From assembly GCF_013423485.1 (NCBI RefSeq), contig NZ_JABFFR010000028.1, positions 97,432 to 161,431 of the forward strand: DNA of 64,000 bases, given 5' to 3'. A model generated the notes under the pieces. The model did no database searches. It was not told where the DNA came from and worked only from the letters and a program-made list of their open reading frames with translations. Below are positions 32,749 to 41,417 of this stretch, in pieces (positions within the stretch are counted from its first letter, which is position 1; each line of letters opens with the position of its first letter). Origin of the DNA: Azospirillum oleiclasticum. Lineage in GTDB: Bacteria; Pseudomonadota; Alphaproteobacteria; Azospirillales; Azospirillaceae. The position numbers were made by a program, and so were the translations under genes.

Positions 32749-34269
32749 TCAGCCGGCGGCCGCCAGCGCGTCGCCCTCGGCGTCCGGATCGGCCGCGTTG
32801 GGGTCGCCGGGGGCGGTCTCCCACCCCAGGCCGGGCAGGGTGACGATCCGCCGTCCGCCGCGGTCGCTGCGGGTGACCAGCACGTCGCGCTGCTCCAGAT
32901 AGGACAGCAGCCGGCGCGCCCGCCCGGCGGAGCGGCTGCCGCAGGCCCGCGCGATGACATGGTCGGAGGGGCAGGGGGCGCCGTCCAGCGCCGCGCGCGC
33001 CAGCAGCAGGAAGACCCCCTGGATGTCGTCCGGCAAGCCCGACGCCGCGGCGGTCGCCCGCTCCCATTCCGGCGTGTCGTCCGCACCCGCCGCCACACCG
33101 GCACGGGCGGCGGCCAGCCGGCGGCGGAAGTCCGGCATGTCCGGCGGGCGCCCGCCGACGGCGTGGATGCGGCAGCGGACGAGGAAATCCTGGTAGAGCA
33201 CGGCGACGGTACGGAAGGCGGCGTCGGGATCGGCCAGCACCTCGCGCAGGATGGCGTCCAGCCGTCGGTCCCGCTCCTCCGGGTCGCCCTCGGGTTCGGA
33301 CTCCGCCGGGGCCGCGGCGGGGCGGGAGCGGGCGAGCTGCATCAGCACCTCGGTGGTGCTCATGGGCGGCGGGGCGGGCGGGCGGCGCGGGATGGCCGGC
33401 AGCGCGGACGGCTCCGGCTCGCCGGGCACCATGATCAGGGCGCGCGCGTCCTCCGGCGTGTCCGGCAGCGGCAGCAGCTTGGGGCTGCCGGCCCTGGGAG
33501 CGGTCTCGACATCGCCGATGCGCACCGGCAGCGGCCGGCGCGCCATCGCCGGCCCCAGCGCCACGAAATGCCCGCGCTCCAGATCGCGGAACATCTCCGC
33601 CTGCCGGCGCTCCATGCCCAGCAGGTCGGCGGCGCGCGCCATGTCGATGTCGAGGAAGGTGCGGCCCATCAGGAAGTTGGACGCTTCGGCGGCGACGTTC
33701 TTGGCGAGCTTGGCGAGGCGCTGGGTGGCGATCACCCCGGCCAGCCCGCGCTTGCGGCCCCGGCACATCAGGTTGGTCATGGCGCCCAGCGACACCTTGC
33801 GCGCCTCGTCCGACACCTCGCCGGCGGCGGCGGGGGCGAAGAGCTGCGCCTCGTCCACCACCACCAGCATCGGGTACCAGAGGTCGCGGTCGGCGTCGAA
33901 CAGCCCACCCAGGAAGGAGGCGGCGGCGCGCATCTGCGCCTCGCTGTCCAGCCCCTCCAGGTTCAGCACCACGGACACGCGGTGCTCGCGCACGCGGGAC
34001 GCGATGCGCTGGAGTGCCGCCTCGGTGTGGTCGGCGGCCTCCACCACCACATGGCCGAAGCGGTCGGCCAGCGTGACGAAATCACCCTCCGGATCGATCA
34101 CCGCCTGCTGCACCCAGGGCGCGCTCTGCTCCAGCAGCCGGCGCAGCAGGTGCGACTTGCCGGACCCGGAATTGCCCTGGACCAGCAGGCGCGTCGCCAG
34201 CAGCTCCTCCAGGTCGAGCTCCGCCGGCTTGCCGCCCGGCCCGCTGCCCATGTCGATGCTGACCTTCAT
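32749..34269 (-). CDS. HerA-like DNA-translocase ATPase
   Basis: A 506-residue P-loop ATPase of the HerA/FtsK superfamily (DUF87/DUF853 type). Walker A GNSGSGKSH lies at 32-40 and Walker B MLVVVDEAQLF near 135-145, with an ATQRLAKLAKN arginine-finger/sensor stretch and FLMGRTFLDIDMARAADLLGM. The C-terminal ~200 residues include a Pro-rich linker and two helical segments (LARSRP..., LLARAALDGAPCP) that may form winged helices. HerA proteins usually pair with the NurA nuclease; none is adjacent. GGAGG precedes the ATG at four bases. Divergent from mug. A role in DNA repair or mobile-DNA handling is inference. Confidence 0.78.
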   Translation of the reverse strand: MKVSIDMGSGPGGKPAELDLEELLATRLLVQGNSGSGKSHLLRRLLEQSAPWVQQAVIDPEGDFVTLADRFGHVVVEAADHTEAALQRIASRVREHRVSVVLNLEGLDSEAQMRAAASFLGGLFDADRDLWYPMLVVVDEAQLFAPAAAGEVSDEARKVSLGAMTNLMCRGRKRGLAGVIATQRLAKLAKNVAAEASNFLMGRTFLDIDMARAADLLGMERRQAEMFRDLERGHFVALGPAMARRPLPVRIGDVETAPRAGSPKLLPLPDTPEDARALIMVPGEPEPSALPAIPRRPPAPPPMSTTEVLMQLARSRPAAAPAESEPEGDPEERDRRLDAILREVLADPDAAFRTVAVLYQDFLVRCRIHAVGGRPPDMPDFRRRLAAARAGVAAGADDTPEWERATAAASGLPDDIQGVFLLLARAALDGAPCPSDHVIARACGSRSAGRARRLLSYLEQRDVLVTRSDRGGRRIVTLPGLGWETAPGDPNAADPDAEGDALAAAG

Positions 34270-34374
34270 CACCCCTCCGCCCGCCAACCGGCCGCCGGTA
34301 TAGCGCAGATCGGAGCGCAGGGGGGAGACGGCGGTTTGGCTGTTGCCAGATGGTGATGCTAGGGTGAGGCCCTC

Positions 34375-34890
34375 ATGGTCCGCGACATCCTCGCCCCCGG
34401 TCTCGACATCCTGTTCGTGGGGTTCAACCCCGGCGTCCGGTCCGGGGCCACCGGGCACAACTACGCCGGCCCCGGCAACCAGTTCTGGCGCCTGCTCGCC
34501 GCCGCCGGGCTGACGCCGCGGCTGCTGACGCCGGAGGAGGACGGGCGGCTGCCGGAGTTCGGGCTCGGCTCCACCAACCTCGTGGCGCGGGTGACACCGG
34601 GCGCCGCCGACCTCAGCCGGGCGGAACTGCGCGCCGGCGTGCCGCGGCTGGCGGAACTGGTGCGGGCGTTCGGCCCGCGCGCCATCGCCTACACCGGCAA
34701 GGGCGTCTATCTGGCGGCGTCGGGGAAGGCGGAAGCGCCCTGGGGGCCGCAGCCGGACAGCCTGTTCGGCGGCCCCCTGGACGTGGTGCTGCCGTCACCC
34801 AGCGGCCTGGCGCGCCTGCCTTTCGAGGAGAAGCTGCGCTGGTACCGCACGCTGCGGGCGGTGGTTCCCGCCCGCAGCGTGCCGGATTAG
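34375..34890 (+). CDS. mug: G:T/U mismatch-specific DNA glycosylase
   Basis: A 171-residue MUG-type uracil/thymine-DNA glycosylase. The FVGFNPGVRSG loop near residue 14-24, NYAGPGNQFWRLL, TPRLLTPEED, GSTNLVARVTPGAADL and the LPSPSGLARLPFEEKLRWY region match the family. It removes uracil, ethenocytosine and thymine opposite guanine. The Asn in FNPG is the expected catalytic residue. It is monocistronic and converges with the next small gene (3 bp gap). Confidence 0.9.
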   Translation: MVRDILAPGLDILFVGFNPGVRSGATGHNYAGPGNQFWRLLAAAGLTPRLLTPEEDGRLPEFGLGSTNLVARVTPGAADLSRAELRAGVPRLAELVRAFGPRAIAYTGKGVYLAASGKAEAPWGPQPDSLFGGPLDVVLPSPSGLARLPFEEKLRWYRTLRAVVPARSVPD

Positions 34891-34893
34891 GGA

Positions 34894-35052
34894 TCAGCGA
34901 CCGCCCTTCGGCTCCACATTCTCCGCCCCCTTGCGGGTGCCGCCGAACTTGTCGGCGCCCTTGGCGTCGGGGGTGTCCGGCTTCTTGTGGTTGCCGGTGT
35001 TCTGCTGATCGTCGGTGTGCTTGACGGTCTGTTCGGTGTGCGGCTGCTTCAT
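34894..35052 (-). CDS. Small hydrophilic protein (52 aa)
   Basis: A 52-residue extremely hydrophilic protein (MKQPHTEQTVKHTDDQQNTG, then HKKPDTPDAKGADKFGGTRK and more). It has no hydrophobic residues to form a core and is probably disordered. Its composition (Gly, Lys, Asp, Gln, His) is like small stress or desiccation-associated proteins, which is only a compositional analogy. The ATG has weak AGGGAG upstream. It lies 64 bp downstream of the gshB stop on the same strand. Confidence 0.55.
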   Translation of the reverse strand: MKQPHTEQTVKHTDDQQNTGNHKKPDTPDAKGADKFGGTRKGAENVEPKGGR

Positions 35053-35116
35053 CGGGGCTGTCTCCCTTTGGTGGACACAGACCGGAGAACAGCCGGCACC
35101 GCGGGCCGTCACGCCG

Positions 35117-36064
35117 TCATGAACGGCCGAGCCGCCGCTCCATCGCGTCCCAGAGCTGGGCTTCGAGCTGCACGCCGTTCAGCCGGTTGATCTCCTGGAT
35201 GCCCGTGGGGGAGGTGACGTTGATCTCCGTCATGTAGTCGCCGATCACGTCGATGCCGACGAAGACCAGCCCGCGCTCGCGCAGGACGGGACCGATGGCG
35301 GCGCAGATCTCCCGCTCGCGGGCGGTCAGCTCGGTCTTGCGGGCGCTGCCGCCGGCGTGGAAGTTGGCACGCGCCTCTCCGTCCTGCGGCATGCGGCTGA
35401 CGGCACCCGCCGGTTCGCCGTCGATCAGGATGATGCGCTTGTCGCCCTGGCGGATTTCCGGCAGGTACTTCTGCACGATCACCGGCTCGCGGTAGAGCTG
35501 GGTGAACATCTCCAGCAGCGAACCCAGGTTCTCGTCATCGGGCTTCAGGTGGAAGACGCCGGCCCCGCCGTTGCCGAACAGCGGCTTGACGATGATGTCC
35601 TTGTACTCGGTGCGGAAGTCCAGGATGGCCTGCTTGTCCGACGTGATCAGCGTCGGCGGCATCAGGTCGGGGAAATGGGTGACGAACAGCTTCTCCGGTG
35701 CGTTGCGGACATGCGCCGGATCGTTCAGCACCAGCACCTTGGGCTGGACATGCTCCAGCAGGTGGGTGGCGGTGATGTAGGCCATGTCGAAGGGCGGGTC
35801 CTGCCGCATCAGGATCAGGTCGAAGCCCGACAGGTCCACCACCTGCGGCTCGCCCAGCCGGTAATGGGCGCCGCGCTTGCGCTCCACCTCCAGCGTGCGC
35901 ACCCGCGCCGTCAGGCGGTTGCCGGTCAGGCTGAGGTCGCGGGGGTGGTAGTGGTGCAGCGCGTGGCCGCGCCGCTGCCCCTCCAGCGCCATCATGAAGC
36001 TCGAGTCGGTGTCGATGTTGATCGACTCGATGGGGTCCATCTGGAAGGCGACCATGAGCGTCAT
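35117..36064 (-). CDS. gshB: Glutathione synthetase
   Basis: A 315-residue ATP-grasp enzyme joining gamma-glutamylcysteine and glycine. MRQDPPFDMAYITATHLLE, the ATP-binding DIIVKPLFGNGGAGVF, VQKYLPEIRQGDKRIILIDG and GIDVIGDYMTEINVTSPTG match GshB. The typical start VAFQMDPIESINIDTDSSFM is complete. It follows the SirB1-type gene by 25 bp, so the two are likely co-transcribed. Confidence 0.95.
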   Translation of the reverse strand: MTLMVAFQMDPIESINIDTDSSFMMALEGQRRGHALHHYHPRDLSLTGNRLTARVRTLEVERKRGAHYRLGEPQVVDLSGFDLILMRQDPPFDMAYITATHLLEHVQPKVLVLNDPAHVRNAPEKLFVTHFPDLMPPTLITSDKQAILDFRTEYKDIIVKPLFGNGGAGVFHLKPDDENLGSLLEMFTQLYREPVIVQKYLPEIRQGDKRIILIDGEPAGAVSRMPQDGEARANFHAGGSARKTELTAREREICAAIGPVLRERGLVFVGIDVIGDYMTEINVTSPTGIQEINRLNGVQLEAQLWDAMERRLGRS

Positions 36065-36089
36065 CGCGCGTCTCTCCGGGGAACGGGGG

Positions 36090-36923
36090 TCAGTTCAGGC
36101 GGCCCTTGAGCTGCTGGATCAGCATGGCGGCCTGGTGCAGGTGGCGGTCGCTGTCGGACAGGCGCATGAAGGTCTCCAGCGCCTCGATGGCGTCGAGCAG
36201 ATTGCCGCTGTGCGCCTCCAGCAGCCCGGTTTCCCGCCACAGGGCCGGCTCGTCGGGGGCGAAGACCCGCATGGTCTCCAGCACCTCCAGCGCGCGCGGC
36301 ACGTCGTGGGCGGACAGGAAGCGGAGCTTCAGGTTGTTCTGCAGCCGCAGCAGGATGTCGCGGTTGCGCACGGGCTGGTAATGGCCGGGCTCCAGCTCGG
36401 CCGCGGCCCCGGCGGTGGCCTTCAGCAGGTCGCGCAGGTCCACGGCGGTGCGCACCTGCCCCTCGTTGAAGGGGTCGATGATGGCGCGCTCGCCGCCGCA
36501 ATCCATACGCACCAGGAAATGGCCGGGGAAGTTCAGCCCGACCATCGCCCAGCCCATGGCGCGCGCCGCGTGCAGGTAGAGGATGCCCAGCGTCACCGGC
36601 AGCCCCTTGCGGCGGTCGATCACGCGCAGCAGGTTGGCGTTCTGGAGGTCGTCGTAGGTGTCGCTGTCGCCGCAATAGCCGTGCCGCTCGATGATGATGT
36701 CGTGCAGCAGGGTGATGCGGGCCGCCAGCCCGTCGCCGGCCGCGTCGAACCGGTCGTGCATGTCGCGGGCGATGGCGGCGAGGTGGCGGCGGTAGCGGTC
36801 GAGCGGCTGGCCCGGCCGGTCGAGCGAGCCCAGCGCCAGTGCCGCCTCGGCCAGATCGATCTCCTCGTCGCGCCGGGCGCCGACGTCGCGCAGGATCGCG
36901 AGGGCTTCTGTACGGCTGGACAC
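36090..36923 (-). CDS. SirB1-family transglutaminase-like/TPR protein
   Basis: A 277-residue protein. The core2 transglutaminase-like region shows GYCGDSDTYDDLQNANLLRV, RRKGLPVTLGILYLHAARAMG and the NFPGHFLVR motif; the Cys of true transglutaminases is not evident. TPR-like helices (~210-277) follow: LRLQNNLKLRFL, ALEVLETMRVF. Members of this family are often annotated as regulator SirB1, but the biochemical role is unknown. I prefer the GTG at 36923, with AAGGAA upstream; a TTG eight codons earlier is also possible. It precedes gshB. Confidence 0.8.
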   Translation of the reverse strand: MSSRTEALAILRDVGARRDEEIDLAEAALALGSLDRPGQPLDRYRRHLAAIARDMHDRFDAAGDGLAARITLLHDIIIERHGYCGDSDTYDDLQNANLLRVIDRRKGLPVTLGILYLHAARAMGWAMVGLNFPGHFLVRMDCGGERAIIDPFNEGQVRTAVDLRDLLKATAGAAAELEPGHYQPVRNRDILLRLQNNLKLRFLSAHDVPRALEVLETMRVFAPDEPALWRETGLLEAHSGNLLDAIEALETFMRLSDSDRHLHQAAMLIQQLKGRLN

Positions 36924-36990
36924 GCGCGTTCCTTCCCCTGGCCCCAATCCCCTGGACCTTATCCCCTGGCCCGAAAGTCCCGCCGGCCGG

Positions 36991-37362
36991 TCACGCGCGC
37001 CAGGCGTCGCGCAGGTGCCGCGGCAATCTCCAAGGGGTAACCAGCATCACGTCGAATCGCAAGCTCAACCCCGCATACTGCGGATTGGCGGCAAGGTAAA
37101 GATGCGCGGCCCGCGCCAGCCGGCCGCGCTGGCGGGCGGACAGTGCCTCCGACGCCTGCGCCCAGTCCGCGCGTGCCTTCACCTCCACAACCGCGAGCGT
37201 GTCGCCGCGCCGGGCCACGATGTCGATCTCCCCCAGCGGCGTGCGCAGCCGCGTCGCCAGGATGCGGTAGCCCTTCAGCCGCAGCCACCAGCGGCAGAGG
37301 GCCTCCGCATACCGGCCGAAGCGATCGGTGCGCCGGCGGTGCTCGTCAATCATCCCGTCCAT
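36991..37362 (-). CDS. yraN: YraN-family (UPF0102) nuclease-fold protein
   Basis: A 123-residue protein of the YraN/UPF0102 family with a restriction-endonuclease-like fold. GRYAEALCRWWLRLKGYRILATRLRTPLGEIDIVARR and AVVEVKARAD contain the G-E-I-D and E-V-K active-site motifs. It overlaps the 3' end of rsmI by 17 bp. The ATG at 37362 (MDGMIDEH) has AGGACG upstream; the ATG three codons later is an alternative. The rsmI-yraN/LpoA-like cluster is common in proteobacteria. Confidence 0.9.
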   Translation of the reverse strand: MDGMIDEHRRRTDRFGRYAEALCRWWLRLKGYRILATRLRTPLGEIDIVARRGDTLAVVEVKARADWAQASEALSARQRGRLARAAHLYLAANPQYAGLSLRFDVMLVTPWRLPRHLRDAWRA

Positions 37363-38287
37363 CGCCTCGTCCTTTCCTCCGGGCGCGACGATCCTGGGAC
37401 AGCGGGGTTTCCGCCGGGTTACCGATTCGATCGGGACCCGGTGAGCGCGCCAGTTCCAGCGCACGGGCGTAGACGGCGCGGCGCGGCCGGCCGGTGCGGG
37501 CCGCCACGTCGGCCGCCGCGTCGCGCACCGACAGCCGCTCCAGCGCCTCCCTCAGCAGCCCGTCCACATCCTCGGCACTCGCCTCCCCCTCGTCCGCGGC
37601 CGGCGGGCCGATCACCAGCACCACCTCGCCGCGCGGCGGCCCCGCCCCGGCGTAATGCGCCGCCAGTTCCGGCAGGGGACCGCGCCGCACCTCCTCGTAG
37701 AGCTTGGTCAGCTCGCGCGCCACCGCCGCCTCCCGCCCGCCCAGCAGGAGGGCCAGATCGGCCAGCGTGTCGGGCAGGCGCTGGGCGGATTCGAAGAGGA
37801 TGAGCGTGGCGCCCACACCCTTCAACTCGCCGATGGCGGTGCGCCGCGCCGCCCCCTTGGAGGGCAGGAAGCCCGCGAACAGGAAGCGGTCGGTCGGCAG
37901 GCCGGACAGCACCAGCGCGGTCAGCGGCGCCGACGGGCCGGGCAGGGCGTGCACCGGCAGCCCCGCCTCGTGCAGGTCGCGCACCAGCTTGTAGCCTGGA
38001 TCTGAGACCAGCGGGGTGCCGGCGTCCGACACCAGCGCCACCGCCTCCCCCGCCTGGATGCGCCCGATCAGGACCGGGCGCATGCGCTGGGCGTTGTGCT
38101 CGTGGTAGGCAAGGAGCGGCCGGTCGATGCCGTGGATGGCCATCAGCTTGGCCGTCACCCGCGTGTCCTCGCAGGCGATGGCGTCGGCGCGGCGCAGCGT
38201 GTCGAGCGCGCGCAGCGTGATGTCGGCGGCGTTCCCGATCGGGGTCGCCACGATGTGCAGGCCGGCCGCGAGTTTACTTGAGGCCAC
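37346..38287 (-). CDS. rsmI: 16S rRNA (cytidine1402-2'-O)-methyltransferase
   Basis: A 313-residue SAM-dependent tetrapyrrole-methylase-fold enzyme that methylates C1402 in the ribosomal P site. HIVATPIGNAADITLRALDTL, CEDTRVTAKLM, LVSDAGTPLVSDPGYKLVR, LPGPSAPLTALVLSGLP and FAGFLPSKG are all present. A GTG at 38287 (MASSKLAAG) leaves a 56 bp gap to the divergent LpoA-like gene. A GTG at 38362 has a better Shine-Dalgarno but would overlap that gene, so the start is uncertain. Confidence 0.92.
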   Translation of the reverse strand: MASSKLAAGLHIVATPIGNAADITLRALDTLRRADAIACEDTRVTAKLMAIHGIDRPLLAYHEHNAQRMRPVLIGRIQAGEAVALVSDAGTPLVSDPGYKLVRDLHEAGLPVHALPGPSAPLTALVLSGLPTDRFLFAGFLPSKGAARRTAIGELKGVGATLILFESAQRLPDTLADLALLLGGREAAVARELTKLYEEVRRGPLPELAAHYAGAGPPRGEVVLVIGPPAADEGEASAEDVDGLLREALERLSVRDAAADVAARTGRPRRAVYARALELARSPGPDRIGNPAETPLSQDRRARRKGRGDGRDD

Positions 38288-38343
38288 GGTGCCGCTACCT
38301 TCACCGGCACCTGTTGACGCTTCAGCGGATGTGGAGACCTTCG

Positions 38344-39543
38344 GTGGCACGTTCTGCGACACTCGTTCCTCGCGCGCTGTCCGGGCTGGGGACGGTCCGT
38401 TCCCGTGCCGCGGTCCTGTGGACCCTGTGCGCGCTCCTCGTAGCGGGCTGCTCGACTGTAACGGGGGTTCGACCGACGGCACAAGCGCCGCAGCCCACCC
38501 CCGCCGCCCCGCCGCCGGTGACGAAGGTGGCGCTGCTGCTGCCGCTGACCGGCCAGAGTGCCGCCATCGGCCAGCCGATGCTGGAATCGGCGCAGATGGC
38601 GTTGTTCGACGTGGCCGGCGACCGGTTCGAGCTGCTGCCGCGCGACACCAGGGGCACCCCGCAGGGGGCCGCCGACGCCGCCCGCGGGGCGCTGGCCGAC
38701 GGCGCCCAGCTCGTGCTCGGGCCGCTCTTCGCCGCGGAGGTGGCGGCGGTGAAGCCGATCACCCAGGCGGCCGGCGTGTCGGTGCTGGCCTTCTCCACCG
38801 ACTGGACGCTGGCCGGTGGCGGCACCCACATCCTTGGTTTCGTGCCGTCCGACCAGGTGAACCGCGTCGTCGGCTTCGCCCGCTCCCGCGGCGTCACCCG
38901 CTTCGCCACGCTGGCCCCGCGCTCCCCCTACGGCGACGCCGTGGTGAACGCGCTCCAGTCGGCCACCCAGCGCTTCGGCGGGCAGGTGACGCAGATCGAG
39001 CGCTACGAGCCCGGCAACCCCGACACCGCCCAGGTGGTGCGCCCGCTGACCGGCCTGCCCACCCCGCCGCAGGCGGTGATGCTGGCCGACGGCGTGGCGC
39101 GCACCCGCCAGCTCGGCGCGGCGCTGGCCGCCGGCGGAGTCGACACCGCGCAGGTCCGCCTGCTCGGCACCGGGCTGTGGGACGATCCGGGGCTGGGCCA
39201 GGAACCGGCCATGGTCGGTTCCTGGTTCGCCGCCCCCGCGCCGCGCGGGCGCGCGGATTTCGAGGCGCGCTTCGAGTCGATCTACGGCCGCAAGCCGCCG
39301 CGGCTGGCCACCCTGTCCTACGACGCCACGGCGATGGCCGCCGCGCTCACCAAGGCGCACGGCCCCAACGCCTTCACCCCCGCGAACCTGACCAGCCCCA
39401 GCGGCTTCGAAGGGGTGGACGGGCTGTTCCGCCTGCGCACCGGCGGTGTGGCCGAACGCGGGCTGGCCGTGCTGGAGGTCACCCCCGACGGCACCCGCGT
39501 CCTCGACCCCGCCCCGTCCAGCTTCGCCACGCTGGGTCAGTAG
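38344..39543 (+). CDS. LpoA/LppC-like lipoprotein, penicillin-binding-protein activator
   Basis: A 399-residue predicted outer-membrane lipoprotein with a periplasmic-binding-protein fold. The lipobox is LLVAGC. The mature part has VALLLPLTGQSAAIGQPMLESAQMALFD, GAQLVLGPLFAAEV and LSTDW-like segments (here FSTDW) of the Peripla_BP/LppC family. In E. coli LpoA activates PBP1a; here it could serve the PBP1a gene at 3967-6042, which is inference. The N-terminal helical half of E. coli LpoA is absent, as in most alphaproteobacteria. The GTG at 38344 has GGAG seven bases upstream. It is divergent from rsmI. Confidence 0.82.
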   Translation: MARSATLVPRALSGLGTVRSRAAVLWTLCALLVAGCSTVTGVRPTAQAPQPTPAAPPPVTKVALLLPLTGQSAAIGQPMLESAQMALFDVAGDRFELLPRDTRGTPQGAADAARGALADGAQLVLGPLFAAEVAAVKPITQAAGVSVLAFSTDWTLAGGGTHILGFVPSDQVNRVVGFARSRGVTRFATLAPRSPYGDAVVNALQSATQRFGGQVTQIERYEPGNPDTAQVVRPLTGLPTPPQAVMLADGVARTRQLGAALAAGGVDTAQVRLLGTGLWDDPGLGQEPAMVGSWFAAPAPRGRADFEARFESIYGRKPPRLATLSYDATAMAAALTKAHGPNAFTPANLTSPSGFEGVDGLFRLRTGGVAERGLAVLEVTPDGTRVLDPAPSSFATLGQ

Positions 39544-39556
39544 GGGAGGGTTGGGG

Positions 39557-40507
39557 TCACCGCACCGCCTTGAACCGCTCCGTGGCGTGCACCAGCGCGG
39601 AGCGGATGCCGGGTTCCATGGCGGAATGGCCGGCGTTTGGGACGACGACGTAGTCGGCCTCGGGCCAGGCGCGGCGCAGGGTGTCGGCGGTGGTGATGGG
39701 GCAGACGATGTCGTAGCGGCCCTGCACGATCACCGCCGGAATGTGGCGGATCAGGTGCACGTCGCGCAGCAGCCGGTCCTCCGGCGTGAAGGCGTTGTGG
39801 CGGAAGTAATGCGCCTCGATCCGCGACAGGCCCAGCGCATGGGCGTCCTCGCCGGACGCGGCGATCAGGTCGGGCGACGGCAGCAGCGAGGAGCAGGCCC
39901 CCTCGTACATGCTCCACGCCCGCGCCGCGGCCATGCGGATGCCGGGGTCGGGTGAATCGAGCCGGCGCCAGTAGGCCTCCAGCAGGTCGCCGCGCTCCTC
40001 CTCCGGGATGTGCCCGGTGAACTGGCTCCAGGCCTCCGGGAAGATGCGGCCCATGTCGTTGAGGAACCAGTCGATCTCCGACCGCCGCATGAGGAAGATG
40101 CCGCGCAGGATCAGGCCCAGGCAGCGGTCGGGGTGGGCCTGCGCGTAGGCGAGCGCCAGGGTGGACCCCCAGGAGCCGCCGAACAGGTGCCAGCGCTGGA
40201 TGCCCAGCAGCTGCCGCAGCGCCTCAAGGTCGGCGACGAGGCGGTCGGTGTCGTTGTTGTGGGTTTCGCCCAGCGGGGTGGAGCGGCCGGCCCCGCGCTG
40301 GTCCATCACCACGATGCGGTAATGGCCGGGGTCGAAGAAGCGGCGGTGGGTGGGCGAGGCGCCGGCCCCCGGCCCGCCGTGCAGGAAGACCACCGGCACA
40401 CCCTTGGGGTTGCCGCACTGCTCCCAATAGAGCGTGTGGATTTCGTCCACCGGCAGGCGGCCGGTCTCAAAGGGATCGATGGGCGGGAACAGTTCGCTGC
40501 GGGCCAT
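39557..40507 (-). CDS. pip: Proline iminopeptidase
   Basis: A 316-residue alpha/beta-hydrolase peptidase (family S33) removing N-terminal proline. The signature VVFLHGGPGAGASP, DQRGAGRSTP, nucleophile Ser in GGSWGSTLALAYAQAHP, and the catalytic Asp and His in GRYDIVCP and PNAGHS are present. The ATG at 40507 (MARSELFPP) has AGGA seven bases upstream. It is convergent with the LpoA-like gene. Confidence 0.93.
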   Translation of the reverse strand: MARSELFPPIDPFETGRLPVDEIHTLYWEQCGNPKGVPVVFLHGGPGAGASPTHRRFFDPGHYRIVVMDQRGAGRSTPLGETHNNDTDRLVADLEALRQLLGIQRWHLFGGSWGSTLALAYAQAHPDRCLGLILRGIFLMRRSEIDWFLNDMGRIFPEAWSQFTGHIPEEERGDLLEAYWRRLDSPDPGIRMAAARAWSMYEGACSSLLPSPDLIAASGEDAHALGLSRIEAHYFRHNAFTPEDRLLRDVHLIRHIPAVIVQGRYDIVCPITTADTLRRAWPEADYVVVPNAGHSAMEPGIRSALVHATERFKAVR

Positions 40508-40586
40508 GAACTCGTCCTGTCGTCGGGCGCGCAACAGTGTAGGGGCTTGCGCGGTCCTGCGCCATGCCGCAGCGGGGCGGTTCGGA

Positions 40587-41417
40587 TCACTCGTCGTCCT
40601 TGCCGGCGCTTTCGCCGGCAGGGGCCGGCGGGCGCTGGCCCAGCCGCTCGATCTGCTCGGGGTGGGTGACCTCGATGGTGGGGCCGTAATGTTCGCCGAT
40701 CCAGCCGCGCACGCGGATCGTCTCCGCCGGCAGCCCCAGCGGGTCGAGACCGGACTTGGCGAAGGCGCGCAGCGCGTCGCGGCCGATCCGCGCGGTCACG
40801 TCGCTGCGCCAGTCCTCGCCGAAATCCAGGTAGACGGTGCCGCCGCGCTTCTCCGCCCGCAGCACGCGGCCCTCCACGATCTGGAAGCTGTCGATGTCGC
40901 GGCGCAAGCGTTGCGGGTCGGCGGGGCGCACGGCATAGGCGCGGGTCCTCCACAGCCCCAGCCCGCGGTCGCGCGCGGCGGCCTCCAGCGCCAGCATCTC
41001 GGCGGCCAGCTCGCGGCCGTCGGGCAGGGTGCGCACGCGGGCGTGGCCGGCGGCCAGCAGCTCCCCCTGCCACCAGCGGCCGTCGGCGCCCACGGCCTGG
41101 GCCGGCAGCCGGCCGTACCGGTCGGGCAGGGTGCCGTCGGGGCCGTGCAGGCGCACCCCCCGCCCGGCGGCCAGCCCCTTCAGCGCCGCGGTCGCGGCCT
41201 CGGCCAGCGGCCAGCGCCGTTCGGTCTCGCGGCCGGGCGGTGGCTTGGCCGCCTCGATGCCGGCCAGCCGGACGAGGCGTCCGTCCTCCAGCTCCACCGT
41301 GTCGCCATCGATCACCGCCGCCACCCGCCCCTCGCCCAGCCGCGGCAGCCGCTCGGCCGGGGATGCGGCGGCGAGCAGCAGGGCCAGCAGCAGCAGGAGG
41401 GGACGGAGGCGCGTCAC
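40587..41417 (-). CDS. Exported SNase-like (thermonuclease family) protein
   Basis: A 276-residue protein with a short signal peptide (LLLLLALLLAAASPA, ~5-21). An OB-fold SNase-like domain (~30-165) has VIDGDTVELEDGRLVRLAGIEA and DRYGRLPAQA. Compared with staphylococcal nuclease, the first Asp and both Arg positions are kept. The second Asp is Glu (GIEA) and the catalytic Glu43 position is Lys (AAK), so phosphodiesterase activity is doubtful. A second beta-rich domain (~175-260) follows. The GTG start overlaps the stop of the histidine phosphatase gene (GTGA). Confidence 0.78.
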   Translation of the reverse strand: MTRLRPLLLLLALLLAAASPAERLPRLGEGRVAAVIDGDTVELEDGRLVRLAGIEAAKPPPGRETERRWPLAEAATAALKGLAAGRGVRLHGPDGTLPDRYGRLPAQAVGADGRWWQGELLAAGHARVRTLPDGRELAAEMLALEAAARDRGLGLWRTRAYAVRPADPQRLRRDIDSFQIVEGRVLRAEKRGGTVYLDFGEDWRSDVTARIGRDALRAFAKSGLDPLGLPAETIRVRGWIGEHYGPTIEVTHPEQIERLGQRPPAPAGESAGKDDE

